A program made the translations under genes and the position numbers. DNA of 64,000 nucleotides, taken from positions 14,243,003-14,307,002 of the forward strand of contig NW_020313005.1 of assembly GCF_003265705.1 (NCBI RefSeq). The letters are read 5' to 3'. Position 1 is the stretch's first letter; each line of letters starts with the position of its first letter. Source of the stretch: Callorhinus ursinus (lineage: Eukaryota > Chordata > Mammalia > Carnivora > Otariidae). The notes under the pieces were generated by a model that ran no database searches, was not told the DNA's origin, and was given only the letters and a program-made list of their open reading frames with translations. Below are positions 44,240 to 56,133 of the stretch, piece by piece.

Positions 44240-44699
44240 GGAATTCTTAATCTCAGGAAATAAACTGAGGGTTGCTCAAGTGGTGGGGGTTGGGAGGGAT
44301 TGGGTGGCTGAGTGATAGACATTGGGGAGAGTATGTGCTATAGTGAGCACTGTGAATTGTACAAGACTGATGAATCATGGATCTGTACTTCTGAAACAAA
44401 TACTGCAATATATGTTAAGAAAAAAAAAGAAGAAGAAGATAGCAGGAGGGGAAGAATGAAGGGGAGTAAATCGGAGGGGGAGACGAACCATTAGAGACAA
44501 TGGATTCTGCAAAACAAACTGAGGTTTCTAGAGGGGAGAGGGGTGGGGGGTGGGTTAGACTGGTGATGGGTATTAAAGAGGGCACATTCTGTGTGGCACA
44601 CTGTGTGTTATGCACAAACAATGAATCATGAAGCCCTAACACAAAAACTAATGATGTAATGTATGGTGATTAACATAACAATAAAAAATTATTTAAAAA
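44240..44699 (+). terminator. L1-11 3'UTR and polyadenylation signal
   Basis: The 3'UTR has a G-rich cluster at 44281-44312, a purine block at 44420-44490 and AATAAA at 44680-44685, followed by a short A-rich tail. The AATAAA is the likely signal for the L1 RNA 3' end. Confidence 0.8.
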
Positions 44700-45507
44700 A
44701 ATGAGAATGGCAGAACTCCAGTGCTAAGGGAATACTGCACATGGAATTCATGGCCATTTTACCATGATTCTCTAGTCTTTCAAAGTTAATTTTTTAAAAC
44801 TTTTTCTTTTGAATTTTTGTTTTTCCTTTTTTTAATCAATATCGTATCAATCCATTTTTTAAAAAATATTTTTTGTTTTTAATTTTTAGGGTCATATTCT
44901 ATCCCTTTATGGTAGTTAACCTTATTTTTGGTATATACATATATATAGTACTCTCTTTTAAGTTTTAAAATAGAGTTTCTTCTAACAAAGCAAAATATGC
45001 CCTCAATCTCTAGTGTATGGCTTTGTGCTACTCTCCTGCCTGATCACATTCTCTCCCTTTTTTTATTTTTAACCCTCTTCTTTCTTTTTTCAACCAACTT
45101 CTTATCTTATCAATTCCTTTTATAAACTATTTTATAATTTTCATCTTAACAGTCATATTACAACCCTTCATCATATTTACCCTTATTTTTGTATATATAT
45201 ATGTTGTACTTTCTTTAAAATTTTGGGATGCACTTTCTTCTAACAGACCAAAATACGCCCAAAATCTAGTGTGTGGCACTGATCTAAGCACCACCCTGAT
45301 CAAATTTGATCATATTCTGGGGTTTTTTTCTTTGTTTGATTGTTTTTATCTTTTTCTTTTCTTTCTTTTTTTTTTCATTTTTCTTTCTTTCCCTTTCTGT
45401 TCCCCTGGATTCAGGTGTCTTCTGATTTGTTTAGTGTATATTTTCTGGGGTCATAGTTAACCTGTTAGCCTATTGTCCCGTCCTTCATCTGTTCTCCTCT
45501 GGACAAA

Positions 45508-46402
45508 ATGGTAAGATGGAAATAATCACCTCAAAAAAAAAAAAAAAAGAGAGAGAGAGGCAGTACTGACATCCAGGTACTTATCAATAAGGACATTAGT
45601 AAGATGTCAGAACTAGAGTTCAGAATGACGATTTTAAATATACTACCTGGGCTTGAAAAAAGCATGGAAGATATTGAGAAACGCCTGGAGAAATAAAAGA
45701 ACTAAAATCTAACCAAGTCGAAATCAAAAAGACTTTTAATGAGGTTCAATAAAAAATGGAGACTCTAACTGCTAGGATAAATGAGGCAGAAGAGAGAGTC
45801 AGTGATATAGAAGACCAAATGAAGGAAAATGAAGCTGGGAAAAAGAGAGATAAACAACTACTGGATCACGAGGGCAGAACTTGAGAGAAAAGTGATATCA
45901 CAAGATGAAACAATATTAGAATAATTGGGATCCCAGAAGAAGAAGAAAGAGAGAGAGGGGCAGAATGTATATTGGAGCAAATTATAGCAGAGAACTTCCT
46001 AATTTGGGGAAGGAAACGAGTATCAAAATCCAGGAGGCTCAGAGAAACCCCCTCAAAATAAAAAAAAATAGGTCAACACCCGACATCTAAGAGTAAAATT
46101 TATGAGTCTCAGAGACAAAAAGAAAATCCTGAAAGCAGCTCGGGAAAAGAGATATGTAACCTACAATGGTCGAAACATTAGATTGGCAGCAGCCCTATCC
46201 ACAGAGACCTGGCAGGCCAGAAAGGACTGGCATGATATCCTCAGAGCACTAAATGAGAAAACTATGCAGCCAAGAATACTATATCCAGCTAGGCTGTCAT
46301 TGAAAATAGAAGGAGAGATAAAAAGCTTCCAGGACAAACAAAAACTAAAGGAATTTGCAAACATGACCAGCCCTACAAGAAATATTGAAAGGAGTCCTCT
46401 AA
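45508..46402 (+). pseudogene. L1-10 ORF1 (inactivated)
   Basis: The ATG at 45508 is followed by TAA at 45511-45513 after a change in the second codon region ('atggtaagatgg'), so the normal start is lost. A run of A at 45532-45548 adds a shift. In frame, 'GRT' is followed by TGA near 45880, and the TGA at 45906-45908 is shared with L1-6 and L1-11. The C-terminal half is open at 46102-46419. The family stop TAA is at 46400-46402. Confidence 0.88.
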
Positions 46403-46483
46403 GCAAAGAGAGAGCATAAAAGCAGCATAGACCAGTAAGGAGCACAGACAATATACAGTAACAGTCACCTTACAGGCAATAAA

Positions 46484-48073
46484 ATGGCACTAAATTCATA
46501 TCTTTCAATAATTACCCTGAATGTGAATGGGCTAAATGCCCCAATCAAAAGACACAGGCTATCAGATTGGATAAAAACACAAGACCCATCGATATGCTGT
46601 CTGCAAGGGACCTATTTTAGAACCAAAGACACCCCCAGATTGAAATTGAGGGGGTGGAAAACCATTTACCATGCTAATGGACACCAAAAGAAAGCTGGGG
46701 TGGCCATCCTTATATCAGACAAATTAGATTTTAAAACAAAGACTGTAATAAGAGATGAGGAAGGACACTATATCCTACTTAAAGGGTCTATCCAACAAGA
46801 AGATCTAACAATTGTAAATATCTATGCCCCTAACAAGGGAGCAGCCAATTATATAAGGCAATTAATAAGAAAAGCAAAGAAACACATTGACAACAATAAA
46901 ATAATAGTGGGGGACTTATCATCTCCCTCACTGAAATGGACAGATCATCTAAGCAAAAGATCAGCAAGGAAGTTGACTTTAAATGACACACTGGAACAAA
47001 TGGACTTCACAGACATATTCAGAATGTTCCATCCCAAAGCAACGGAATACACATTCTTCTCTAGTGCCCCTGGAACATTCTCCAGAATAGATCACATCCT
47101 AGGTCACAAATCAGGTCTCAACCAGTACCAAAAGATTGGGTTCTTGCCCTGAATATTTTCAGACCACAATGCTTTGAAACTAGAACTCAATCACAAGAGG
47201 AAAGTTGGAAAGAATTCAAATCCATGGAGGCTAGAGAGTGTCTTCCTAGTAATGAATGAATGAGTCAACTAGGAAATTAAAGAAGAATTTTAAAAATTCA
47301 TGGAAACAAATGAAAATGATAAACACAACTGTTCAAAATCTTTGGGATGCAACAAAGGCAGTCCTAAAAGGAAATTATATAGCAATACAAGCCTTTCTCA
47401 AGAAACAAGAAAGGTCTCAAGTACACAACCTAACCCTACCTGTAAAGGAGCTGGAGAAAGAAGAGCAAATAAAGACTAAACCCAGCAGGAGAAGAGAAAT
47501 ATTAAAGATCAGAACAGAAATCAGTGAAATAGAAACCAAAAGAAGAGTAGAACATATCAATGAAACTAGGAGCTGGTTCTTTGAAAGAATTAAAAAGACT
47601 GATAAACCCCTGGCCAGACTTATGAAAAGGAAAAGAGAAATGACCCAAATCAACACAACCATGAATGAAAGAGGAGAGATCACAACCAACACCAAAGAAA
47701 TATAAACAATTATAGGAACATATTATGAGCAACTCTATGCCAGCAAATTAGATAATCTGGAAGAAATGGAGGCATTCTTAGAGATGTATCAAGTACCAAA
47801 ACTGAACCAGGAAGAAATAGAAAACCTGAACAGACCTATAACCACTAAGGAAATTGAAGCAGTCATCAAAAATCTCCCAAGAAACAAAAGCCCAGGGCCA
47901 GATGGCTTCCCAGGGGAATTCTATCAGACATTTAAAGAAGACTTAATACCTATTCTTCTGAAACTGTTCCAAAAAATAGAAATGGAAGGAAAACTTCCAA
48001 ACTCGTTTAATGAGTCCACCATTACCTTGATCCCCCAAACCAGTCAAAGATCCCATCAAAAAGGAGAATTACA
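46484..48073 (+). pseudogene. L1-10 ORF2 part 1 (endonuclease mostly open)
   Basis: The ATG at 46484 opens a frame of 222 codons to 47152, the longest endonuclease stretch in the window. It reads M-A-L-N-S-Y-L-S-I-I-T-L-N-V-N-G-L-N-A-P and later 'SRIDHILGHKSGLNQYQK'. 'GDFNTP' is altered to G-D-L-S-S-P. A TGA at 47150-47152 stops it just before the S-D-H motif, whose codons are intact at about 47158-47166. Further pieces are 47256-47705 and 47766-48077 with '[16 protein letters not shown]', the start of RT. L1-12 then interrupts. Confidence 0.9.
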
Positions 48074-48584
48074 ATAAGTCAATCAGAGAAAGACATGTAT
48101 CATATGACCTCACTGATATGAGGAATTCTTAATCTCAGGAAACAAAGTAAGGGTTGCTGGAGTGGGGGTGAGGTGGGAGGGATGGGGTGGCTGGATGATA
48201 GACATTGGGGAGGGTATCTGCTATGGTGAGCGCTGTGAATTGTGCAAGACTCTTGAATCACAGATCTGTACCTCTGAAACAAATAATGCAATATATGTGA
48301 AGAAAAAAGGAGAAGAAGAAGACGATAGCAGGAGGGGAAGAATGAAGGGGGGTAAATTGGAGGGGGAGACGAACCATGAGAACAATGGACTCTGAAAAAC
48401 AAACTGAGGGTTCTAGAGGGGCGGAGGGTGGGGGGATGGGTTAGCCTGGTGATGGGTATTAAAGAGGGCACATTCTGTGTGGAGCACTGGGTGTTATACA
48501 CAAACAATGAATCATGGAACACTACATCAAAAACTAATGATGTAATGTATGGTGATTAACATAACAATAAAAAATTAAGAAAAT
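48074..48584 (+). mobile_element. L1-12: short 5'-truncated L1 in L1-10 ORF2
   Basis: The fragment starts near the ORF2 stop ('aataagtcaatcagagaaag') and has the whole 3'UTR and tail. Duplications are aaaaggagaattaca at 48059-48073 and aaaaggagaattata at 48585-48599, one mismatch. L1-10 ORF2 continues right after ('gaccaatgtccttgattaat'). Confidence 0.95.
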
Positions 48585-51217
48585 AAAAGGAGAATTATAG
48601 ACCAATGTCCTTGATTAATATGGATGCAAAAATTCTCACCAAAATACTAGCCAATAGGCTACAACAGTACATTAAAATGATTATTCACCACGGCCAGCTG
48701 AGATTTATCCCTGGGCTGCAAGTTTGGTTCAACATCTGCAAATCAAGCAATGTGATACAATACATTAAATAAAAGAAGGAACAAGAACTATATGATCCTC
48801 TCAATAGATGCAGAAAAAGCATCTGACAAAGTACAACATCCTTTCTTGATCAAAACTCTTCTGAGTATAGGGATGGAGGGTATATACCTCAATATCATAA
48901 AAGCCATCTATGAAAAAACCCACAGCGAATATCATCCTGAATGGGGACAAACTGAGATTTTTCCCCCTAAGGTCAGGAACACAGCAGGGATGTCCACTAT
49001 CACCACTGCTATTTATCATAGTATTAGAAGTCCTAGCCACAGCAATCAGAAAACAAAAGGAAGTAAAAGGAATCCAAATTGGCAAAGAAGAAGTCCAACT
49101 CTCATGCTTTGCAGATATATGATACTCTATGTGGAAAACCCAAAAGACACCACCCTAACACTGCTAGAACTCATACAGCAATTCAGTAAAGTGGCAGAAT
49201 ATAAAATCAATGCACAGAAATCATTGGCATTCCTATACACCAACAACAAGACAGTAGAAAGAGAAATTAAGGATTCGATCCCATTTACAATTGCACCCCA
49301 AACCGTAAGATACCTAGGAATAAATCTAGCCAAAGAGGCAAATGATCTGAACTCAGAAAACTATAAAATACTCATGAAAGAAATTGAGGAAGACACAAAG
49401 AAATGGAAAAATTTTCCATGCTCATGGATTGGAAGAACATATATTGTGAAGATGTCAATGTTACCTAGAGCAATCTACACGTTCAATGCAATCTGTATAA
49501 AAATAACTTCCACTTTTTTCAAAGAAATGGACCGAATAATCCTAACATTTATATGGGACCAGAATAGACTCTGAATAGCCAAAGGAATGTTGAAAAAGAA
49601 AAGCAAAGCTGGCGGCATCACAATTCCGGACTTCAAGCTCTATTACACAGCTGCCCTCATCAAGACAGTATGGTACTGGCACAAAAACAGACACCTAGAT
49701 CAATCGAACAGAATAGAGAGCCCAGAAATGCACCCTCAATTCTATGGTCAACTAATCTTCAACAAAGCAGGAAAGAATGTCCAATGTCAAAAAGACAGTC
49801 TCTTCAACAAATGGTGTTGGGAAAATTGGACAGCCACATGCAGAAGAATGAAACTGGACCATTTCCTTACACCACACACAAAAAGACTCAAAATGTTGAA
49901 AGACCTAAATGTGGAACAGAAGTCCATCAAAATCCTAAAGGAGAACACAGGCAGCAACCTCTTCAACCTCAGCCACAGCAACTTCTTCCTAGAAACATTG
50001 CCAAAAGCAAGGGAAGCAAGGGCAAAAATGAACTATTGAGACTTCATCAAGATAAAAAGATTTGCACAGCAGAAGAAACAGTCCACAAAGCCAAAAGACA
50101 ACTGACAGAATGGGAGAAGTTATTTGCAAATGACATATCAGATAAAAGGCTAGTAGCCAAAATCTATAAAGAATTTATCAAACTCAACACCCAAAGAACA
50201 AATGATCCAATCAAGAAATGGGCAGAAGACATGAACAGACATTTTTCCAAAGAAGACATCCAAATGGCCAACAGACACATGAAAAAGAGCCCAACATCGC
50301 TTGGCATCAGGGAAATACAAATCAAAACCTCAGTAAGATATCACCTCACACCAGTCAGAATGGCTAAAATTAACAAGTCAGGAAACAAGAGATGTTGGCA
50401 GGGATGTGGAGAAAGGGGAACCCTCCTACACTGTTGGTGGGAATGCAAGCTGGTGCAGCTACTCTGGACAACAGTATGGAAGTTCCTCAAAAAGTTGAAA
50501 ATAGAGGTACTCTATGACCCAGCAATTGCACTACTGGGTATTTACCCCAACGATACAAATGTAGGGATCCGAAGGGTTACGTGCACCCTGATGTTTATAG
50601 CAGCAATGTCCACAATAGCCAAACTATGGTTTTAGAAGTGGTATATATATACAATGGAATAGTATGTAGCCAAAAAAAGAATGAAGTCTTGCCATTTGCA
50701 ATGATATGGTTAGAACTGGAGGGTCTTATGCTGAGTGAAATAAGTCAATCAGAGAAAGATTTGTATCCTATGACCTGACTGATATGAGGAATATTTAATC
50801 TCAGGAAACTAACTGAGGGTTGCTGGAGTGGTGGGGGTTGAGAGGGATGAGGTGGCTGGGTGATAGACATTGGGAGGGTATGTGCTATGGTGAGCGCTGT
50901 GAAATGTGTAAGATTGTTGAATCACAGAACTGTACCTCTGAAACAAATAACACATTATATGTTTAAAAAAAAAACAGATAGCAGGAAGGGAAAAATGAAG
51001 GGGTGAAATCAGAAGGGGAGATGAACCATGACAGACTATGGACTCTGAGAAACAAACTGAGGGTTCTAGAGGGGAGGTGGGTGGGGGGACTTGTTAGCCT
51101 GGTGATGGGTATTAAAGATGGCACGTACTGCATGGAATCCTGGATGTTATATGCAAACAATGAATCATGGAACACTATGTCAAAAACTAATGATGTATGG
51201 TGATTAACATAATAAAA
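48585..51217 (+). mobile_element. L1-10 part 3: second half of ORF2 and 3'UTR
   Basis: This part completes the element to 'gattaacataataaaaaaag'. It has AATAAA at 51211-51216 and a G-rich 3'UTR stretch at about 50825-50880. The right-hand duplication follows at 51218-51236 and runs into a (TA)n tract. Confidence 0.95.
48600..50787 (+). pseudogene. L1-10 ORF2 part 2 (RT to C-terminus)
   Basis: A long frame, 48792-49574 (260 codons), covers much of RT; a parallel frame 48910-49122 holds '[11 protein letters not shown]'. One base is lost at the palm motif near 49110-49120, so F-A-D-D becomes F-A-D-I followed by a stop. The frame 49670-50635 (321 codons) reads the C-terminal part, first in a shifted frame and then as true ORF2 with '[19 protein letters not shown]', C-W-Q-G-C and H-C-W-W-E-C. 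The family stop TGA is at 50785-50787. Confidence 0.9.
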
Positions 51218-51227
51218 AAAGAATGCA

Positions 51228-51283
<56 letters not shown>

Positions 51284-52290
51284 GACTACCATGAAAGGAA
51301 GCCAAAAATGATGAATAAATCTATAAAATGTAAATGTAGAATTGGAAAGTAAAAGAAAAAAGATCTTAAAAGACAGTTACTATAATAAGAAACTAGTTGA
51401 AAAGGAAAAAAAAAGAAAAAAAGTAAATTTTAAACTGAAAGGTTAAGGCATCATGAGGAAGAAAACCTCAAATTCTATACACTACTTTTCTCTTAGCACT
51501 GGAATTTTTCAGTACTGTGTTCTTGTAAACTTGGCATTTGCCTGTTCTTTCAACTGGTCTTCTGTGGGGGCCTGCTGTGTTGATTCTCAGAAGTTTTTGC
51601 CTGCACAAAGTTGCACCACCCCTTGCCAGGGGGCCGAGCTCAGTGTAAACTGCTTCTAGTTGCTCTATGTGTCTTTTGTTCCCTGAAGTCTTTCTGAGAC
51701 CCTTTAGAGGATGAAAATAAAAATGTCTGCACCCCGATCTCCTGCCCCAGAGCTGAAAGATCACAGTCCCCTCTCTTTAGTAAACCCTCAGGGATAAGCA
51801 GTCTTCACTTGTGTGTGTGCTGAAATCTGCAGTCTCCTGTGGTGCATGCTTGCACAAATCCTCCAGAGAAAGGTGGTGGGTTGCTGCATTTCTGTCCTTT
51901 GCAAGCCCCCCTCACAGAGAGCTGTTGCCTGGTTGTGTATGCTCCCATGCTGACCCTCCTGGGGGAATGCAGAGGGTTGCCACATCTCTCACTGAAGCAA
52001 ATTTCTAAAGGTTCCGATTTTGAGCTCCAGGTCTATATCACTTTCCATAGCTGCCTTTCGGACGGCCCCTCCCCCTTCAGATTATCTTCTGATATAACCC
52101 CTCAGATTCACTTTGCACCTCCTACCTTGCAAAAAGTGGTCACTTTTCTATTTGTAGAATTCCGGCAATTCTTTTCTCACATCTCAGGTTGAATTCATAG
52201 GTGTTCAGAATGATTTGGTAGTTATATAGCTAAATTTAAGGGACCAGATAAAATGGTGTCCCTTATTGTCCCACCATATTGTCTCCTTCC
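51218..52290 (-). mobile_element. L1-9 part 2: rest of the 5'UTR
   Basis: Read on the minus strand, the end near 52290-52200 resembles the 5' start of the other L1s: 'tctgaacacctatgaattca' matches 'tctgaacacctacgaactca' of L1-6. The 'agatggcgg' site is decayed to 'acaatatggtgg'. About 52055-52090 matches the '(gggg)gagggg' part. A duplication for L1-9 could not be fixed; a weak candidate is given under rejected items. Confidence 0.82.
51233..51281. repeat. (TA)n microsatellite in the L1-10 right TSD
   Basis: About 24 TA units start within the 'attata' end of the duplication. The left copy at 36586-36604 has only 'ttata', so the tract expanded after insertion on the right side or was already present in L1-9 at the nick site. 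Confidence 0.95.
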
Positions 52291-52855
52291 TGCTTAATAA
52301 AAACGATATCTTCTTTTCCTATCTCAGATCTTCACAGACACTACACCTGCCCAAACCCAGACATGGCATTTATGGTTTCTCAGAAACATATTACAATAGT
52401 GCAACTCAGGTTTTCTCCCTGCTAAATACCATATACTTGATTTTCAGGAAGTGATGACAAGAAAGCATTTTATGGGGACCCTAGGATCTCAAAGAAGAAC
52501 TATTTCTGGGCATTAAGGGGGAAGGTATTGAGAAAGACTTTGAGAAAGGGAGATATACGAAGAGCCTGCAGCTATTTTATTCCTTAGGTTATCCTTGTCA
52601 GCGGGTGGTGAAGACACAGGAGTATAGGTCTCCATTTATAATTTCGTATCTTCTCTATCCAAGAACACAGAGTTCTCCATGTTACCTGTATAACCAGAGG
52701 TAAGAAAGGGATCCCTGGTGTCAGTTGTGCCCTCACATCCTGATATCTCTATAGGTGAGAATGGGGAATCTGCTCTTCTCCCTTTCTTTCTACTCCCTTT
52801 CTTCTCTCTACTCCTTCCCTCCCTCTTTCTTCTCTCTTTCTCTCTATTCCTTCTC
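52291..52855. other. Unique DNA with pyrimidine-rich end
   Basis: No gene recognised. The stretch 52775-52855 is almost pure C/T on the + strand, a possible degraded simple repeat. Confidence 0.55.
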
Positions 52856-53167
52856 TGTTTTAATTTCTCATTCTTGCTGTAACAAATTAACACAAATTTA
52901 GTGGCTTAAATTTTATTACCTTACAGATCTAAGCCATCTTCAGAGGTCTGAAATGCATTTTATTGGGAAATACAGGTGTAAGCCAGGCTGTGTTCCTTCT
53001 AGAGATTCTAGGGCAGAATCTCTTTCCTTGGGGAGGACTGCCACCACTCTTTCCTTGTCTTCTTAAAACTCTATAAGTCTCTTCTGCCATTTAAGGTAAC
53101 ATATTTACATGTTTGTGTGATTGATATGGAGACATCTTTGCAGAGGGACATCATTTAGCCCACCACA
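52856..53167 (-). mobile_element. MaLR left LTR (MLT1-like), internally shortened
   Basis: On + it reads 'tgttttaatttctcattctt', 'gctgtaacaaattaacacaa', 'gctgtgttccttctagagat', then 'taaggtaacatatttacatg' and 'agcccaccaca'. These are reverse-complement MLT1-type LTR blocks. At 312 bp it lacks about 170 bp relative to 5219-5704. Confidence 0.82.
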
Positions 53168-54604
53168 GTTAATTCTGTGGCCCACAAAGATTCACATTAT
53201 TCCACACACAAAATACATTTACTCCATCCCAAATTTCCCAAAAGTCTCAACCCATCACAGGATCAATTTATGTCCAAAGTATTTTGATCTTGGGGTAAAA
53301 TTCCTCTCTATCTGTGGACCTCTGAAACTAGAAAACAAGTTGTCTGCTCCCTAAATGTAATAATGGGCCAGACATAGTTATAAATATTCCAGACATACTT
53401 ATTAAAAAAAAAGTAGACAATTGAAATAAGAAAAAAAAAGTCATTTGTCCCAAGAGATTTGAAAATCTAACTGGGCAAATTGCATTAGGTTTCTAGACCT
53501 TGGAAAAATCCTTTGTGGCTCATAACTATGATCTCTGGACTCACAGATCTGTCCACAGAGTCATCCTTTCTGTTTTCTTGAGAGAGAGCATGTTTTTGTG
53601 GCAGTTTTTATCAGTCTGTTTCCTGTCTGTAAAAATTTGGGGATCTGACAGCTTTCTTTTATTCATCTTTTCATTGTCCCTTTCAGTCCAAGCTGGCAGT
53701 ATTTCTGCTGGTATAACACTCTACAGGAATTTGTGGGTCTCCTATGTATTTCTTAGATACTCATTTCATTAGATATAAAGTTCCTCCTTCACAGATCTTT
53801 CCTGGATAATTCCACCTCTGCTTCTGACTTGTACTTATATGGCTGAGAAGATCCTTGAGTTGAATGCCTGAGCTCTTCAAATACCCCTCTGTGTGGTTGG
53901 ATACTCTGATCCTTTGACTCTTCCCAGGCATTCTCAAGGAGTCATCCAGCCATGGCTTTCCCTCCAGAACATGCTTCTTAACAGTGAATCTCTTAATTTT
54001 AATATTTTGCAATCTGAATAACCTAAGAATTCTCCAAATCATCAAGCCCTTCTTGCTTAATAGTTCTTCTTGCTTAATAGTTCTTTCAATCTATCTCTTT
54101 CTTTTTATATTTTATTATAAATGGCAAGAAGAAACCAGGCATACTTTTCACACTTTGCTTGGGAATCTCCTTGACTACACATGCAAATTCACTGCTTACA
54201 AGTTGTGCTCTCCACATAACTGTAGAACAAAATAAAGCTAAACTTTCTGCCATTATATAACAAGTATTCTTTTCCCTTCCATTTTCAATAACACGTTTCT
54301 CATTTTTTCCTGAGGTTTCAACAGCAGTGCATTCTATGTTCAATTGTCTGTTTATGATGATCTGTGTATTCTACAAGTTGATATATGTTTCCAGTACCAT
54401 GCTCCTTACTTCATTCTAAGCTCTCAATAGCAGTGTATTTAACATCCTTATTTATACAATATGTTAAAGGCAATATAAACTTTTTACATTATGCTTCTCA
54501 AAATTTATCTACCCTTTACCCAATTCCAAAGCCACTTCCACATTTCCAGGTACTTACTAACACCACAAACACCACTGTTACAGCAGATACCACTCTCAGT
54601 ACCA
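53168..54604 (-). mobile_element. MaLR internal region (non-coding)
   Basis: Text such as 'tccatcccaaatttcccaaa', 'agtctcaacccatcacagga', 'cctctctatctgtggacctc' and, at the other end, 'ccaaagccacttccacattt' follows the internal part of MLT1/MST elements. The length of about 1.4 kb is usual for MaLR interiors. The short open frames inside (53500-53772 on +, 53761-54045 on -) do not match a retroviral protein. It depends on ERVL-type machinery; no env or pol is seen. Confidence 0.75.
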
Positions 54605-55048
54605 CTCCCTTTGCTGCTTTTACAAATTACCACTAACTTAGAAGTTTAATACAACATAAGTTTATTCTCTTATTGTTCTGGGGGTCAGAAATCCGTAAGT
54701 TTTATTGTACTAAGACAAAGTATCAGCAGCATTGTGATCCTTTTGGAGGCTCTAAAGGAAAATCTGTTGCCTTAACTTTTCCAACATCTAAAGGCTGCTT
54801 GCATTGCTTAGCTGTTGGTGCCACTCTCAATCTTCAAAGGGCATAGAAAGGTATCTTCCAATCTGTCTTTATCACTCTGACCTTCCTGTTTCCCTCTTAT
54901 AAGTAAAAAATGATTATTGAGTCACCTAAATAATCCAAAATAATCTTCCTACCTCAAGATCCTTAAATTAATCACATATGCAAAGTCCATTTTAACCTGT
55001 AAGGTAACATATTCTCAGGGTATGGAGTTCATTATTCAGCCTACTGTA
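54605..55048 (-). mobile_element. MaLR right LTR (MLT1-like)
   Basis: It contains 'gcttttacaaattaccacta', 'gttctgggggtcagaaatcc', 'ggaggctctaaaggaaaatc', 'ataatccaaaataatcttcc' and 'gtaaggtaacatattctcag', then ends 'cattattcagcctactgta'. Together with the left LTR and the interior it forms an LTR-interior-LTR unit in minus orientation. The first few bases next to the interior are decayed. Confidence 0.82.
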
Positions 55049-56093
55049 TTAGGATTATCTGTTTCTTCTGAATTTTCAAGAGATGTTCAGACAGCATTTG
55101 TCTGAATCTATGTGGGCCCACCTAGGTATTTTAAACTATAATATTATAATTTAGGCATGGCAAGGCCAACAGATCAGGAAATGACTGCCTTTGAAAAGGT
55201 AGTTGGTTATACTCAGATGTCCTGAGAGGAGAGGGCATGCTGCATTATGGGAGAAGCATAATGGTCAGTCAGGAGGCTGAAGGAGAGTAGGGAAAAAGCA
55301 GGAGTTTTATTTTGGTTTTGGTGTGAAGAAACAGACAAAGCAAAATAAGTAGGCTTGAAATTGGCTAGTTTGAAAAAACTTCAGCAGGTTCTAGGCATAG
55401 AATCATCTTTTGTCTGGTACTTGGCCTTGGGCTGATTAGGGCAGGTGGATAGTGGCTCAGAATGTGAGTGCCTGATAAAGGAGCTGGTTGGGATGTAGAC
55501 TCTAGATTGGTTGGTTTTCATTTGAAAAATCTTACTTTAGGGCAAGTTGTTTACTAGAGTTGTTTACTCTAGGGATTGACTAACCTTAGAAAAGGCAGTC
55601 CTAGGATAAGTAAAAACTTAGATATACAAAAATATAAGGCATAGCTAACACATTAACACCAATGGAAACTGAAATCTAGCTAAGCCCAGCTTTCCTAGTA
55701 TCTACCAGAATAGCCACTTAGAGGGCTGGGGTTCAGGAAGATACACTAATGAGGAGCTTCCATCAACTGTACATCCTTCCCTTGGCACTTGGGGATAGGG
55801 AAGAAAGGCAGCCTCAAAAAGTATGTGACACTATGTGCCAGATATGGTGACTGATTCCTTTGAATTTTAAGTATTTTGAGAAGTTAAACATAGGCATATT
55901 TTATTTTTAATCACTTGTGAATCTCATTTTCCATATAAATCATTTGAATTCCAACTTGGACACAAAGAATAAGTTTTTCTATTTGTCATGTATTAATAAT
56001 CACATGGAATGTAATCCCAGAAAAATTAGTAGGAAAAAGTAAGTCGTTCTTTTCTGAGAAATAGTATATTCCAGGGCTAAGGTATGAACAAGT
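55049..56093. other. Unique DNA, no gene recognised
   Basis: The region shows no supported gene or clear mobile element. A small tandem echo 'gttgtttactagagttgtttactctag' (given here in two shorter parts) occurs near 55547-55575. Confidence 0.5.

Positions 56094-56132
<39 letters not shown>
56094..56132. repeat. (CA)n microsatellite
   Basis: About 19 CA units, uninterrupted. Confidence 0.98.

Positions 56133-56133
<1 letters not shown>

Larger units (their letters stand above)
37622..44699 (+). mobile_element. L1-11: complete 7.08-kb LINE-1
   Basis: This is the most complete element in the window: 5'UTR 37622-39449, ORF1 39450-40348, ORF2 40430-44239, 3'UTR and A-rich tail to 44699. It has a perfect 14-bp duplication and sits in the 5'UTR of L1-10. 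It serves as the length standard for the other copies. Both reading frames are broken, so it is not autonomous. Confidence 0.97.
44700..48073 (+). mobile_element. L1-10 part 2: rest of 5'UTR, ORF1, first half of ORF2
   Basis: The 5'UTR resumes with 'gagaatggcagaactccagt' exactly where L1-11 interrupted it. The T-rich part of the 5'UTR ends at 45507. ORF2 is cut at 48073 by L1-12. Confidence 0.95.

Noticed and set aside
49670..50635. 321-codon open frame as a possible gene
   Set aside because: The second half is L1 ORF2 C-terminus and the first half is ORF2 DNA read in a shifted frame.
52270..52325. Target duplication for L1-9: 'gattatcttttcc' near 31095 and 'gatatcttcttttcc' near 52307
   Set aside because: It needs an indel and leaves about 17-20 unexplained bases at the 5' end; too weak to call.
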